Shown one piece after another: positions 7,673 through 17,000 of a stretch of DNA of 48,616 nucleotides. Position 1 is the stretch's first letter. Each line of letters opens with the position of its first letter. The stretch is from Acidithiobacillus sp. Its GTDB lineage: Bacteria > Pseudomonadota > Gammaproteobacteria > Acidithiobacillales > Acidithiobacillaceae. Position numbers and translations under genes: made by a program. The stretch covers positions 1 through 48,616 of the forward strand of contig JAPTWR010000137.1 in assembly GCA_028065135.1 (NCBI GenBank), written 5' to 3'. Below the pieces are notes generated by a model. That model had not been told where the DNA came from, did not search any database, and saw only the letters and a list, made by a program, of their open reading frames with translations.

Positions 7673-8563
7673 ATGGGAATAACACCCCCACCCCCACTGA
7701 TGCCCGCGCTAAACCACATGGTGAACCCCGCGCCTAGGCCTGCGACGAACGGCGCACCGGCCCGGACGACCGGGACGCCCGGCACGATCGCTACGCAGGC
7801 GCCGAAAACGCTGGTCGCCGCCAGTTTTCAGCGGGAGGCGCAGGCTGCGCAACGGTTCGCCGCCATGTTCATCGATGAAGTGTTGCAGGAAACCATGCCG
7901 AACATGTTCGGAAACACCGTGGGTGCGCAGAGTTATCAGTCTATGTTCATGCAATCCCTGTCGAAAGACATGGCGCAGTCGGCGAGTGGCATGGGACTCA
8001 TGCCGTTGCTGGAGAAAAGCCTGCACATCCCGGCCAGCGCCATGCGAGCGTTGGAGGACCATCCCGCAGTGGCACCGTATGGTTCCACAACTCCGGAAGT
8101 AAAAGGGCTTGCCGGACCCATCAGCGCAAATGCGCGGGCTTTTGTGAAGAAGTTGACGCCGCTGGTGGACAAGGCCGCCCAAGCGCTTGGTGTGGCGCCC
8201 CGCCTGATCATGGCGCAGATCGCCCTGGAAACGGGCTGGGGACAATCGGTGGTGGGGAACAACCTGTTCGGTATTAAGGCCACTCCCGGCGCACTCAGTG
8301 TGTTGGCCGCGACCCATGAGGCGGGCGCGGGCGGCCAATTGCTGCCAACCATGGCGGCGTTCCGCGCGTTTCCGGACATTGCTGCCTGTGTCCATCACTA
8401 CATTGATCTGCTGAAATCGCAGTATCCGGGTGCGGTGGGCGCGGGTGCGAACGCGCAGGCGTTCGCGCAGGGGTTAATCCAGGGGCATTACGCGACTGAT
8501 CCCGCGTATGCGCAGAAGCTGCTCACATTGGCGCAATCGCCGCTGTTGACCGGTATGCCGTGA
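7673..8563 (+). CDS. flgJ: Rod cap and peptidoglycan hydrolase FlgJ
   Basis: Dual-function protein of 296 residues. About residues 40-125 are the rod-cap domain (AAMFIDEVLQETMPNMFG, then MGLMPLLEK). Residues about 150-290 are a glucosaminidase-type muramidase domain with the catalytic-type glutamate E186 in IALETGWGQS, followed by GNNLFGIKA. This opens a hole in the cell wall for the rod. The ATG lies two bases after the flgI stop. The stop overlaps a GTG that starts the next small frame. Confidence 0.93.
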   Translation: MGITPPPPLMPALNHMVNPAPRPATNGAPARTTGTPGTIATQAPKTLVAASFQREAQAAQRFAAMFIDEVLQETMPNMFGNTVGAQSYQSMFMQSLSKDMAQSASGMGLMPLLEKSLHIPASAMRALEDHPAVAPYGSTTPEVKGLAGPISANARAFVKKLTPLVDKAAQALGVAPRLIMAQIALETGWGQSVVGNNLFGIKATPGALSVLAATHEAGAGGQLLPTMAAFRAFPDIAACVHHYIDLLKSQYPGAVGAGANAQAFAQGLIQGHYATDPAYAQKLLTLAQSPLLTGMP

Positions 8564-8904
8564 ACCTGCGCAACACCAACGCCCACATGGCCGCGCTGCT
8601 GGTCGCGCTGCACGCCTTCCCGTGTGTCGCCGCACCTCAACGCTCCGCAGTAGCACTACCAGCGCCAATATCAGTCCAAGCGGTTTCGGGGCCTGTGTCA
8701 TCTGCTGCTTCGGCGCAGGCTATCCGCATGGATGCGCGAGCGGCAGTCCTGGCGGGCGCGGCAGTGGGCCGCACGGCGGATGCCCTGGCGCTTCATGGGA
8801 ACATACGGAAGCCATTGTCGGACGGGTTCCGCGGCGGAGCCGTTATTGATCCGGAGAAAGGCACCCCAAGCAGCAGCGCGAGCGGGTTAGGGGATTCCGG
8901 ATGA
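8560..8904 (+). CDS. Small hypothetical protein with possible signal peptide
   Basis: A 114-residue frame starting at GTG 8560, overlapping the flgJ stop by four bases (GTGA). That arrangement is typical of coupled operon genes, and it is common in this cluster. The first 25 residues (AHMAALLVALHAFPCVAA) look like a Sec signal. The rest is Ala/Ser/Pro-rich without a recognisable motif. It occupies the end of the flgB operon, before the flgK promoter region. It could be spurious: no ribosome site is visible and the composition is low in complexity. I cannot assign a function. Confidence 0.4.
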   Translation: MNLRNTNAHMAALLVALHAFPCVAAPQRSAVALPAPISVQAVSGPVSSAASAQAIRMDARAAVLAGAAVGRTADALALHGNIRKPLSDGFRGGAVIDPEKGTPSSSASGLGDSG

Positions 8905-8923
8905 CGCCGTCGTCAGCATGTGC

Positions 8924-8948
8924 ACTTTCCTAGCGCGTGTGCCGTAAT
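8924..8948 (+). promoter_or_regulatory. Candidate sigma-28 promoter of flgK-flgL
   Basis: ACTTT at 8924-8928, then 12 bases, then GCCGTAAT (8941-8948). The -10 half resembles GCCGATAA of FliA promoters. The -35 half is not the usual TAAA. The same box with identical spacing precedes fliC at 17784-17808. No -24/-12 element is present in this 109-base gap. Confidence 0.45.
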
Positions 8949-9013
8949 GTCTTAGAGGAAATGGGGAACCGCATTCGCGGCGGCGCGGGTTATTTATTCA
9001 GCAGGTGGTCAAC

Positions 9014-10999
9014 ATGTCATTGAACAGCATACTCCAGGTAGGACTGTCCGGCGTTCTGGCGAGCGAAAGCGCGCTGCAGACGTCATCCAACAACGTCTCG
9101 AATGAAAATACGCCGGGGTACGTCAGGGAGACCGCGAACCTCGCCGTAAACCAGTCGATGCCAACCAGTTACGGCAGCCTCGGGGCGGGCGTCAACGTCG
9201 TTTCGATTAGTCGCAATTTCAGTAGTTATGCGCAAACGCAATTGATGAACGCGACTTCCCTGTCCTCCGCCACCAGCGGACAAACCCAGACCTTGAACCA
9301 GTTGTCGAGTCTGTTCCCAGTGTCGTCCGGGCAATCCGGGCTGAATAGCGCCATTTCCAGTTTCTATGCAGCGTTTCAGACCCTGTCCACCAATCCGTCG
9401 AGCATTCCAGACCGCCAAAGCGTACTGTCCCAGGCTCAAAGCCTGACCGCGCAGTACCAGAACGCCATGAACATCATCGGTGCCACGCAAACGGGTCTGG
9501 TGCAGCAGATGCAGCAGTCGGTCAGCACCATCAACGGGCTGTCTGCCCAGTTGGCGGGCATCAACAAATCCATCCTGGCAACTCCACAAGGTACGCCTGT
9601 GCCCAACAGTCTGATGGACCAGCAGGCGCAGGCGCTGGACCAGTTGTCGCAACAGGTGGGCGTTAATACCATTCCTGGCACCAATGGAACATTGATCATC
9701 ACCACCAAAAGCGGTGCCACGCTGGTAGACGGCTCCCAGAGTATGCGACTCTCCGTGCAGGCGGGGGGGACTTACCAGCAACCCGGTCAGGCAGGGATCG
9801 TGTATCAGCCCACAGGGCAGACGCTCACCGGCAAGATCACCGGTGGCGCGTTGGGCGGCGCCTTGGCCGCGCAGAACAACGTGAACAGCATCCAGTTGCA
9901 GTACGGCCTGCTCGCCCAGGGTATCACCGCCGTCACCAACAGCCAGCAGGCGATGGGGGTGAATCTGAAAGGCCAGTTGGGCACACCAATATTCTCCGTA
10001 CAAGGCCCGCAGGTGTTTCCGGCTGGCGCCAACCAGGGCACCGCGACCATCACCGCCTCGGTGACGGACCTGTCCACCGTGCCCGCGACCACCTATACGC
10101 TAGAATACAACGGCACCCAGTGGGACGTCATCAACAACACCTCTGGAACCAGCCAGACGCTGAGCGCCACCAGCGGCGGCACCTTGAGTTTCGGCGGGAC
10201 AACCCTACAGATTTCAGGGTCTCCCGCCACGGGCGACAGTTTTCTGGTGAACCCCGCTGGTTCCACGGCGGGCTCCTTTCAGGCTGTGATGACCAATCCC
10301 AGCGATGTCGCCGCTGCGTTCCCCTATGTGGCGAGTCCCGGAACCTATTCTGCGACCGGCGGACTGGTCAATAGCAATTCAGGAACGGAATCCCTTTCAT
10401 CCGGATCGGTGGCAAATCCTTCCGGTACGTTTTCTTCCGGCGTGGCGGTAGTGCCGTCCGGGGTGACACCACAATCCTTCACCCTGACGTTCATCAACAA
10501 TTCGCAATATCAGGTGGCGACGTCCGGTGGAACGGTGGTGGCCTCTGGCACCTGGGGGGGCGCAGGGTCCACAGCGATCGCTATTCCTTATCCATCCGGA
10601 TCATTGGCTTCAGGTGCGGCGATGAGCTTCTCGTGGGGCGGTGGCGCACCGGCATCGGGAGACACATTCACCTTCAGTAGCGGCGCTCCTGGCAACAATG
10701 CCAACGCGGTCAGCCTGGCCCAGGCGGCGAACCAGCCGGTACTGGCGCAAGGGTCCATCAACCAATTCACCGCAGACATGACCAACAACTATGGTAATAT
10801 GGCGCAGACCGCGCAGCAGAACAACGCATCGGCGCAGGGAACCCTCACCCAGGCGCAGACGGCGCTGTCCAATATCTCCGGTGTCAATCTGAACGTGGAG
10901 GCGGCGCAGGTCGTGAGCTATACCCAGGCGTACCAGGCCGCCAGCGCCATCATCCAGACGTCGAACACGTTGTTTCAGACCCTCTTGCAATCCGTATAA
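9014..10999 (+). CDS. flgK: Hook-filament junction protein FlgK (HAP1)
   Basis: First hook-associated protein, 661 residues, joining hook to filament. It starts at ATG 9014 with AGGTGG at 9003-9008; an in-frame GTG three codons earlier is less likely. The N-terminus has ALQTSSNNVSNENTPGYVRE, the hallmark NV(A/S)N..TPGY motif. The C-terminus has ISGVNLNVEAAQVVSYTQAYQAASAIIQTSNTLFQTLLQSV. It is longer than enteric FlgK because of a large Gly/Ser/Thr-rich central insert. FlgN (29777-30127) is the expected chaperone. flgL follows 14 bases later. Confidence 0.94.
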   Translation: MSLNSILQVGLSGVLASESALQTSSNNVSNENTPGYVRETANLAVNQSMPTSYGSLGAGVNVVSISRNFSSYAQTQLMNATSLSSATSGQTQTLNQLSSLFPVSSGQSGLNSAISSFYAAFQTLSTNPSSIPDRQSVLSQAQSLTAQYQNAMNIIGATQTGLVQQMQQSVSTINGLSAQLAGINKSILATPQGTPVPNSLMDQQAQALDQLSQQVGVNTIPGTNGTLIITTKSGATLVDGSQSMRLSVQAGGTYQQPGQAGIVYQPTGQTLTGKITGGALGGALAAQNNVNSIQLQYGLLAQGITAVTNSQQAMGVNLKGQLGTPIFSVQGPQVFPAGANQGTATITASVTDLSTVPATTYTLEYNGTQWDVINNTSGTSQTLSATSGGTLSFGGTTLQISGSPATGDSFLVNPAGSTAGSFQAVMTNPSDVAAAFPYVASPGTYSATGGLVNSNSGTESLSSGSVANPSGTFSSGVAVVPSGVTPQSFTLTFINNSQYQVATSGGTVVASGTWGGAGSTAIAIPYPSGSLASGAAMSFSWGGGAPASGDTFTFSSGAPGNNANAVSLAQAANQPVLAQGSINQFTADMTNNYGNMAQTAQQNNASAQGTLTQAQTALSNISGVNLNVEAAQVVSYTQAYQAASAIIQTSNTLFQTLLQSV

Positions 11000-11013
11000 A
11001 GGAAATTCGCGCC

Positions 11014-12255
11014 ATGCCGGTTTCTCCCATCAGCACTCCGGTCAGTTATGCACTGCCCACCAACGCCATCCTCCAGGATCAGGCTCAGCTGGTCAATTTG
11101 AATCAGCAGATGGCCACCGGGCAGGCGGTCAACTCTCCAGCGGACAACCCATCCGCCGCAGCCAGCAGCCTGCAACTGGGGCAACAGATTTCCGCATTGA
11201 GTCTGGACGGCGCGACGGCGGGACTGGCGCAATCCAGCCTGCAGAACATGTCCTCCACCGTGGGCAGCATCAGCAGCCTCGTGCAATCCCTGCGGCAGAC
11301 GGCGCTGGCGGCTGCGAACGGCACCACGAACAGTCAGGACCGTCTGGCGCTGGCGGGTTCCGTCAATCAGGGATTGCAACAACTGGTGCAGTTGGGTAAC
11401 ACCCAGACTCCAGACGGGAATTACCTGTTGTCCGGCAGTCAAAGCAACACGCAGCCATTCAGCAGTAACGGCAGTGGTGTAGCTTATCAGGGGGACGCCG
11501 GCACCAACGCACTGCAGATCGCTCCGGGGCTAACCGTCCCAACTTCCCTATCTGGCCAGTTCTTGCTGATGGATATTCCCACCGGGAACGGTTACGCGGC
11601 GGTCAACGCCGCCAGCGGAAATACCGGCACGGCTACCGTGTCCGTAGGCGGGGTGAGCAATCTGGTCGCGGCCACGGCCATGGATACGGGCAACCAGAGT
11701 TACACCCTGGGGTTTGCGACTGCCGGTTCCGGGGTCGCGCAAAGCTTCTACACCGTAACCAACGCATCTGGAACGGTGGTGTCCAGCGGCGCTTATACGC
11801 CCGGCGCCGCCATTGATGTGGCCGGCAATCAGTTCACCATCAACGGGAATCCGGCCAGCGGGGATTCTTTTCAGATAGCTCCCGCGAAAAACCAGAGCCT
11901 GTTCCAAACGGTCAACCAGATGGCGAATCTGCTTTCCCAGGGTGCCTCCAACGGCGCGGGCGGGGCGCAGTTCGACCAGGGAATGAGTAACGTGCTCTCC
12001 AGCCTGAATCAGGGGCTGACGCGCCTGCTCACAGGGCAGGCCGCCATCGGCAGTTCGCTGGCTCAAATCAACGCCATTGCCGGCGTCAATCAGACGCAGT
12101 CTAGCAATGACCAGATTGCCCAGAGCAATCTCATTTCCGCCAATCTCCCCGCCGTTGCCACACAGTTCGAGCAGGGGAGCACTGCTTTGCAGGCGGCGCT
12201 GTCAGCGTTTAGCGCGATGCAGGGTCTGAACCTGTTTGCCACGCTGAAATTCTGA
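11014..12255 (+). CDS. flgL: Hook-filament junction protein FlgL (HAP3)
   Basis: Second junction protein, 413 residues, related to flagellin. The N-terminal half has INxPxDNP-like VNSPADNPSAAASSLQLGQQI. The C-terminus (ANLPAVATQFEQGSTALQAALSAFSAMQGLNLFATLKF) matches the flagellin-type D0/D1 helix. AAAGGAAA precedes the ATG. It is co-transcribed with flgK. Confidence 0.92.
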   Translation: MPVSPISTPVSYALPTNAILQDQAQLVNLNQQMATGQAVNSPADNPSAAASSLQLGQQISALSLDGATAGLAQSSLQNMSSTVGSISSLVQSLRQTALAAANGTTNSQDRLALAGSVNQGLQQLVQLGNTQTPDGNYLLSGSQSNTQPFSSNGSGVAYQGDAGTNALQIAPGLTVPTSLSGQFLLMDIPTGNGYAAVNAASGNTGTATVSVGGVSNLVAATAMDTGNQSYTLGFATAGSGVAQSFYTVTNASGTVVSSGAYTPGAAIDVAGNQFTINGNPASGDSFQIAPAKNQSLFQTVNQMANLLSQGASNGAGGAQFDQGMSNVLSSLNQGLTRLLTGQAAIGSSLAQINAIAGVNQTQSSNDQIAQSNLISANLPAVATQFEQGSTALQAALSAFSAMQGLNLFATLKF

Positions 12256-12295
12256 TGGTATACGATAAGATTATTGAATAGGATAAGGTATTCCC

Positions 12296-13042
12296 GTGCG
12301 TGAATTATCAAACTGTATCTGGGAGACAGTTTCGTCGGCGGCGATGCTCCGCGTCTTGGCCGACGCGCGGTCCGTGGGGGCTCTGGCAGAACTATTTATG
12401 GATGATCATTCCATCAACACGCGATTCTTGCCCACCACCGCAGCAAACGCCATCCTGTTTGACGTTCCTGTCACGTGCCTAGGTGGACAGCTTCCTGAAG
12501 TCGGCGATAAAACCGTCGTGTATTGGTTGCGGGAAAAGGATGGTTATCATTACCGCTTCAGATCGTCGTCCATGGGCACGGTGCAACATGCTGCGGACGA
12601 TATGTTGGCCATCTCCATGGCCATTCCCAAAGCTATGGAACGCACACAGCGACGGCGGGCTTTTCGAGTGCACGTTCCCCTGGAGGATGCGCAGAGTCTG
12701 TCCATCCATTGGGGGATTCCGCCCCATAGGTTCGATTTTCCTGCCTTCGCGCATGATTTGAGCGCCACGGGGGTGCAGCTTTCCTTTGCCGCGCCTCTGT
12801 CTTTTCTGGACGTTCCTGGCGTGGGAAGTGTCGTGGAAATCACCATCAGTATTGGCAACGTGCCCTACACCGTAGAAGTGCGGGTGATGCGCATGGAAAA
12901 AACTGGCACGCCCAATGAGCATTCGGAAGGCCGTGAACGATGGATGCTGGGTACACTTTTCATTGAGCCGTTTTCCATTTTTCAAGATGCGCTTGAGAAC
13001 TATATTGTTCAACAGCAGCGTAGCGTCCTGAGAAGATCCTGA
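12296..13042 (+). CDS. PilZ-domain flagellar brake (YcgR-like)
   Basis: Likely c-di-GMP receptor acting on the motor, 248 residues. The N-terminal half resembles the YcgR-N/PilZN fold (YHYRFRSSSMGTVQ). The C-terminal PilZ domain has the c-di-GMP arginine motif RTQRRRAFRVHVP near residues 115-127 and DLSATGVQLSF, matching the (D/N)xSxxG second motif. The start is a GTG at 12296 with AAGG seven bases upstream. It follows flgL by 40 bases and its stop overlaps the next ATG by one base. Its location inside the filament-gene block supports a flagellar role. The exact partner is unknown. Confidence 0.82.
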   Translation: MRELSNCIWETVSSAAMLRVLADARSVGALAELFMDDHSINTRFLPTTAANAILFDVPVTCLGGQLPEVGDKTVVYWLREKDGYHYRFRSSSMGTVQHAADDMLAISMAIPKAMERTQRRRAFRVHVPLEDAQSLSIHWGIPPHRFDFPAFAHDLSATGVQLSFAAPLSFLDVPGVGSVVEITISIGNVPYTVEVRVMRMEKTGTPNEHSEGRERWMLGTLFIEPFSIFQDALENYIVQQQRSVLRRS

Positions 13043-14016
13043 TGATCGGTGAGGAGTGGCTGTTCAACCATCTCTTTGTTAGTGCGCCCAACAATCTGGG
13101 CGGGTTGTACGCGTGCATGGATGGGCAGGTTTTGCCGATGGACGATCGCCCCATTTGCGGCATCAACTGGTCCGCGCGAAGCGGCATGTTCCTGCGTGCC
13201 ATCCAGCAAGGGGATATCCTGTCCGTCACCACTTCGGACGGTACGCGGGAACATGCCGGCACATGGGGCGACATCCATGATGTATTACTGGATGGCGAAG
13301 AGGATATCTACCTTGTTTCCACACAACACAATGCCGTGGTCCGCTGGAACAGCGCCGAAGCGAGGGAGATCGAACGATGGACCTTCGCCGACCCGGAGGA
13401 TTCCTGGCACGTCAACTGCTTGGGCCGGTTGCGCGGAGAACTTTGCGTCACTGCGTTCGGGGATTTTTCCGTCACCAGGGGCTACAAGAATGCTACGTTA
13501 GAACAGGGTTTTCTGCGCGGATTGCACCGGAAATCGCCGCTGGCGACGGTGGTAGGGCTCAGTCAGCCGCACTCTATTCTGGAGTCCACCGACGGATGGT
13601 ATCTGTGCAACTCGGAAACCGGGGAGGTCTGGTACGCGAGCGGCGATGGTTTCCCTCAGCCGCGCATCGCCCTGGGCGGCTATACCCGTGGTCTTGCAAT
13701 TCGGGACGGTATACTTTATGTAGGGTTGAGCGCGAGCCGGAACGGCTTCGAGGAGCAATCTGCCGGACGGGCACAGGTGGTGGCGATCGATACTGCGGAT
13801 TGGCGTGAAATTTCTCGGATGCCGATGCCGTCCATGGAGGTGTACGGGATCATCGCCATGCCGGACCGGAACATTTTCCTAAGCGTCCTTGCGCAGGTGC
13901 TGTCTGGGGAGCGCTTTCGCCTTCTGCGTCAGCGGAACGCCCTATTGGAAAGCCTGGCAATGCGTACCAATGAGAATGTTAAATTGAAAATGTCACTTGG
14001 TCTGCCAATTTGTTAG
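13042..14016 (+). CDS. TIGR03032/DUF4915-like beta-propeller-type protein
   Basis: A 324-residue soluble protein with no signal peptide. Repeated short blade-like stretches end in W or Y residues. From memory it resembles the TIGR03032/DUF4915 family: WHVNCLGRL, SQPHSILESTDGWYLCNSETGEV, YTRGLAIRDGILYVGLSASRN and a late EVYGI. Members often sit beside glycosyl- or methyltransferases. Here it directly precedes the large transferase before fliC, suggesting a part in flagellin modification (inference). It is coupled to the PilZ gene by a one-base overlap. No catalytic residues can be named. Confidence 0.6.
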   Translation: MIGEEWLFNHLFVSAPNNLGGLYACMDGQVLPMDDRPICGINWSARSGMFLRAIQQGDILSVTTSDGTREHAGTWGDIHDVLLDGEEDIYLVSTQHNAVVRWNSAEAREIERWTFADPEDSWHVNCLGRLRGELCVTAFGDFSVTRGYKNATLEQGFLRGLHRKSPLATVVGLSQPHSILESTDGWYLCNSETGEVWYASGDGFPQPRIALGGYTRGLAIRDGILYVGLSASRNGFEEQSAGRAQVVAIDTADWREISRMPMPSMEVYGIIAMPDRNIFLSVLAQVLSGERFRLLRQRNALLESLAMRTNENVKLKMSLGLPIC

Positions 14017-14030
14017 TGTCGTTGGTGGTG

Positions 14031-14046
14031 TGGCACGAATACTGCA
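14031..14046 (+). promoter_or_regulatory. Sigma-54-like promoter of the glycosyltransferase gene
   Basis: TGGCACGAATACTGCA keeps the -24 GG and -12 GC at correct spacing and differs from TGGCACG-N4-TTGCW at one position. Transcription would begin near 14057, about 29 bases before the ATG at 14086. The gene would thus be in the same regulon as the hook and basal body. Confidence 0.75.
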
Positions 14047-14085
14047 CGTTGTGCGGAGGCCCCTGTCTAAAGGAACTTCCCATAC

Positions 14086-17000
14086 ATGTCCGAAGTAAAA
14101 ATGCTGGAACAGGCAATAGGCGCATCCATTTCATCTGAACAAGCGGAAGAATTGGTTAAGCAAAACGTCAAAGCAGAGACCGAAGGGGCCGACAAGGACT
14201 TTCAGGCGTATCACAACCACCCCCGTCCAGAACTGATCCAATCCTTCTTCCGCTCACCGCGGATCGTCCTGGAGGTAGGATGCGGCGGTGGAGCCACTGG
14301 ACGGTTGATCAAGGAGCGATGGCCGCAATCCATGGTCATTGGGATGGACATCGATTCCGCGTCCCTGGATGTGGCGCGCACCGTGCTCGATGTCGTCATC
14401 CAGGCTGAAAAGGACCCGGCAGACACCGATATGGCGCGGCAAAGCAATGGGCTAATCGGCCCCGGAACCGTGGATACGCTCATTCTCGCGGACGTGCTGG
14501 AACATCTGGAAAATCCATGGAAGGTCCTGCGCTGGTTGCGGGGTTTCCTGAGGGCTGACGCCCAGGTTATCGTTTCCCTGCCAAACGTGCGCAATCTGGG
14601 CGTGCTTGCCGGTTTGCGTGCCGGACATTGGCGTTACGCGGTCAGCGGCATTCTGGACGTGACCCATCTGCGTTTTTTCACCCGTGAATCCGCCATTTCG
14701 CTGCTGTCCGCCTGCGGGTATGAGGTGGTGAACCAGAACGCGGTCTGGGATGTCCGCCTCATCCAGCAGGGCCGCCCTGGCTACACCTCCCTTATCAACC
14801 TTGATGGCTGCGCCATGCATGGCGTTTCTCCTGCGGACTTTGACGAAATGGCGGCGTTGCAGCATCTTTTGACCGCGCGAGTCCATGCCGGATACCGGAT
14901 GCCTGATGACTGGGCTGAATACCCCGCTTCTCCGGAAGACAAACGGACGTTGCCAATGCAGGTGCAGCCGACGCCTACGCAGGAGGAAATCTGGCGTTCA
15001 GGCCAGGCCCTGCTCCCCCAGGAGACCGTATGGCTGCGGGAAGCGGCAATGGACACGAATTTTCCGGAATTCACGGTTCTGGTGAGGCAAACCCTGCGCA
15101 ACAGCATGCGCTCCCAACGCGCCATGGAGAGTGTGGCCGGACAGATCGCTTCACCGCGCGAGGTGTGCATTCTGCGCGAAACTTCCATGTCCGTTGGTGA
15201 TGGCGGGACGCCGATTCTGTGGCCAGATGTTCCGGTCGGAATGAAGGATGTCGAGTTTTCCGTTATCGACGGGGACGATTGGGGGGAGGCAAATGCGCTT
15301 TTACGTTATGGCGACGCGGGATATCCGACACGAAAACCCCGCTGGCTGGTTTTTCTCGACTCTGGTGATTATCTTGCGGGTGACGCCCTGGCCCGCCTGG
15401 GCGTTGCCATTCGGGAAAATCCATCCTGGCGACTAGTGTACAGTGATGAAGACCAAGTGGACGACATGGGACGACATGGAAACCCGCATTTCAAACCGGA
15501 CTTCCATCTCGATACCTTGCGCAGCCTGCCTTATATCGGTGGACTGATGGCAGTTCGGGAAGATTTCCTTCGGGGGATTGGCGGCATGCCCACCGGATTT
15601 CCCGGCGCCGAGGAATACGACCTGGTGTTGCGGGCTGCGGAGGTTATTCCTGATGCGCCGGAAAAGATAATTGGTCATGTGGCGCGCGTGCTGTACCATC
15701 GCAGCCCGCTATCTGGTACCGACAAGGTCAGCGTGGAGACCATCGTCCATTCCGGGCGGTTGGCCCTGACCGCGCATCTGGAGCGCTGTGGCGAACCTGC
15801 GGAAGTGGAGTTCGGACCGGTGCCCGCCACCTACCGCTCGGTCTATGCGCTGCCTGACGAGTTGCCTCTGGTGAGCGTCATCATCCCCACTAAAAATCAG
15901 TTCGGATACCTGCAACAGTGCGTGGACACCCTACTGGAGAAAACGGATTATCCCAATTTTGAGATCATTCTCATCGATAACGACTCCACCGATGTCGATG
16001 CCCGGCAATATCTGGACGCCATCATCGCCAATCCGCAGGCTTTCGGGGATCGTCTGGGCGTGTTTTCCTGGCCCGGAGGGTTCGATTACGCCGCCATGCA
16101 CAACGCTGCCGTCCGTGAAATGGCCCGCGGCGAGGTTCTGGTGTTCCTGAATAACGATACGGCGGTCCTGCACCCGGAATGGCTGCGGAACATGATGCGC
16201 CACGCCTTGCGTCCGCAGGTGGGTGCCGTGGGCGCGAAGCTGCTGTTTCCGGACGGCAAGATTCAGCATGCGGGTGTCATACTAGGACTGTCTGGCGGCG
16301 GCGCGGATCATCCCTTCCTGGGGTTGCCCGCCGAAGATCGCGGATATTATGGACGGCTTGTTCTAACCCAGAATTACGAGGCGGTCACAGCCGCCTGCAT
16401 GGCGGTCCGTCGCGCGGTGTTTGACGCCGTGGATGGATTTTCCACTGAGTTTCCCGTTCAGTTCAATGATGTGGACCTTTGCCTTAAAATTGGATCTGGA
16501 GGTTTGCGCATCGTCTGGACGCCAGACGCCATTCTTATGCACCACGGTTCCGCCAGTCAGCGGGCCGAGGCTCAAGGAAATCCGGACGCGGCGGAACAGT
16601 CGCGGCGGATTCTGGCGGAAGGCAATGACCGGCTGTTTCGCAAATGGCCACACCGGATGGCGCGGGATCGCGCCTACAACGCCAACTTCACCCGTCATGG
16701 ACGTGGTTTCCAGTACGAGAACGTGCCCGCCCTGTCCTGGCAGGACGGCTGGCGGCCCCGTAAAAAGGTGTTCGCGCATCCCGTCAATCGGGAGGGCACG
16801 GGTGAGTACCGGATCATCGCGCCGACCCGCGCCTTGTCCCGCGCGGGCCGTTTGCAGACCATGGAAACTATGCAGTTGCTAACGCCGCCGGAGATGTTGC
16901 AGTCCGCGCCAGACAGTGTGATTTTCCAGTTGCAGATGGAGGATCACCAAGCGCGGGGCATCCAACAGTGGATGGATTACCGCCCCGAAACGCTGCGGGT

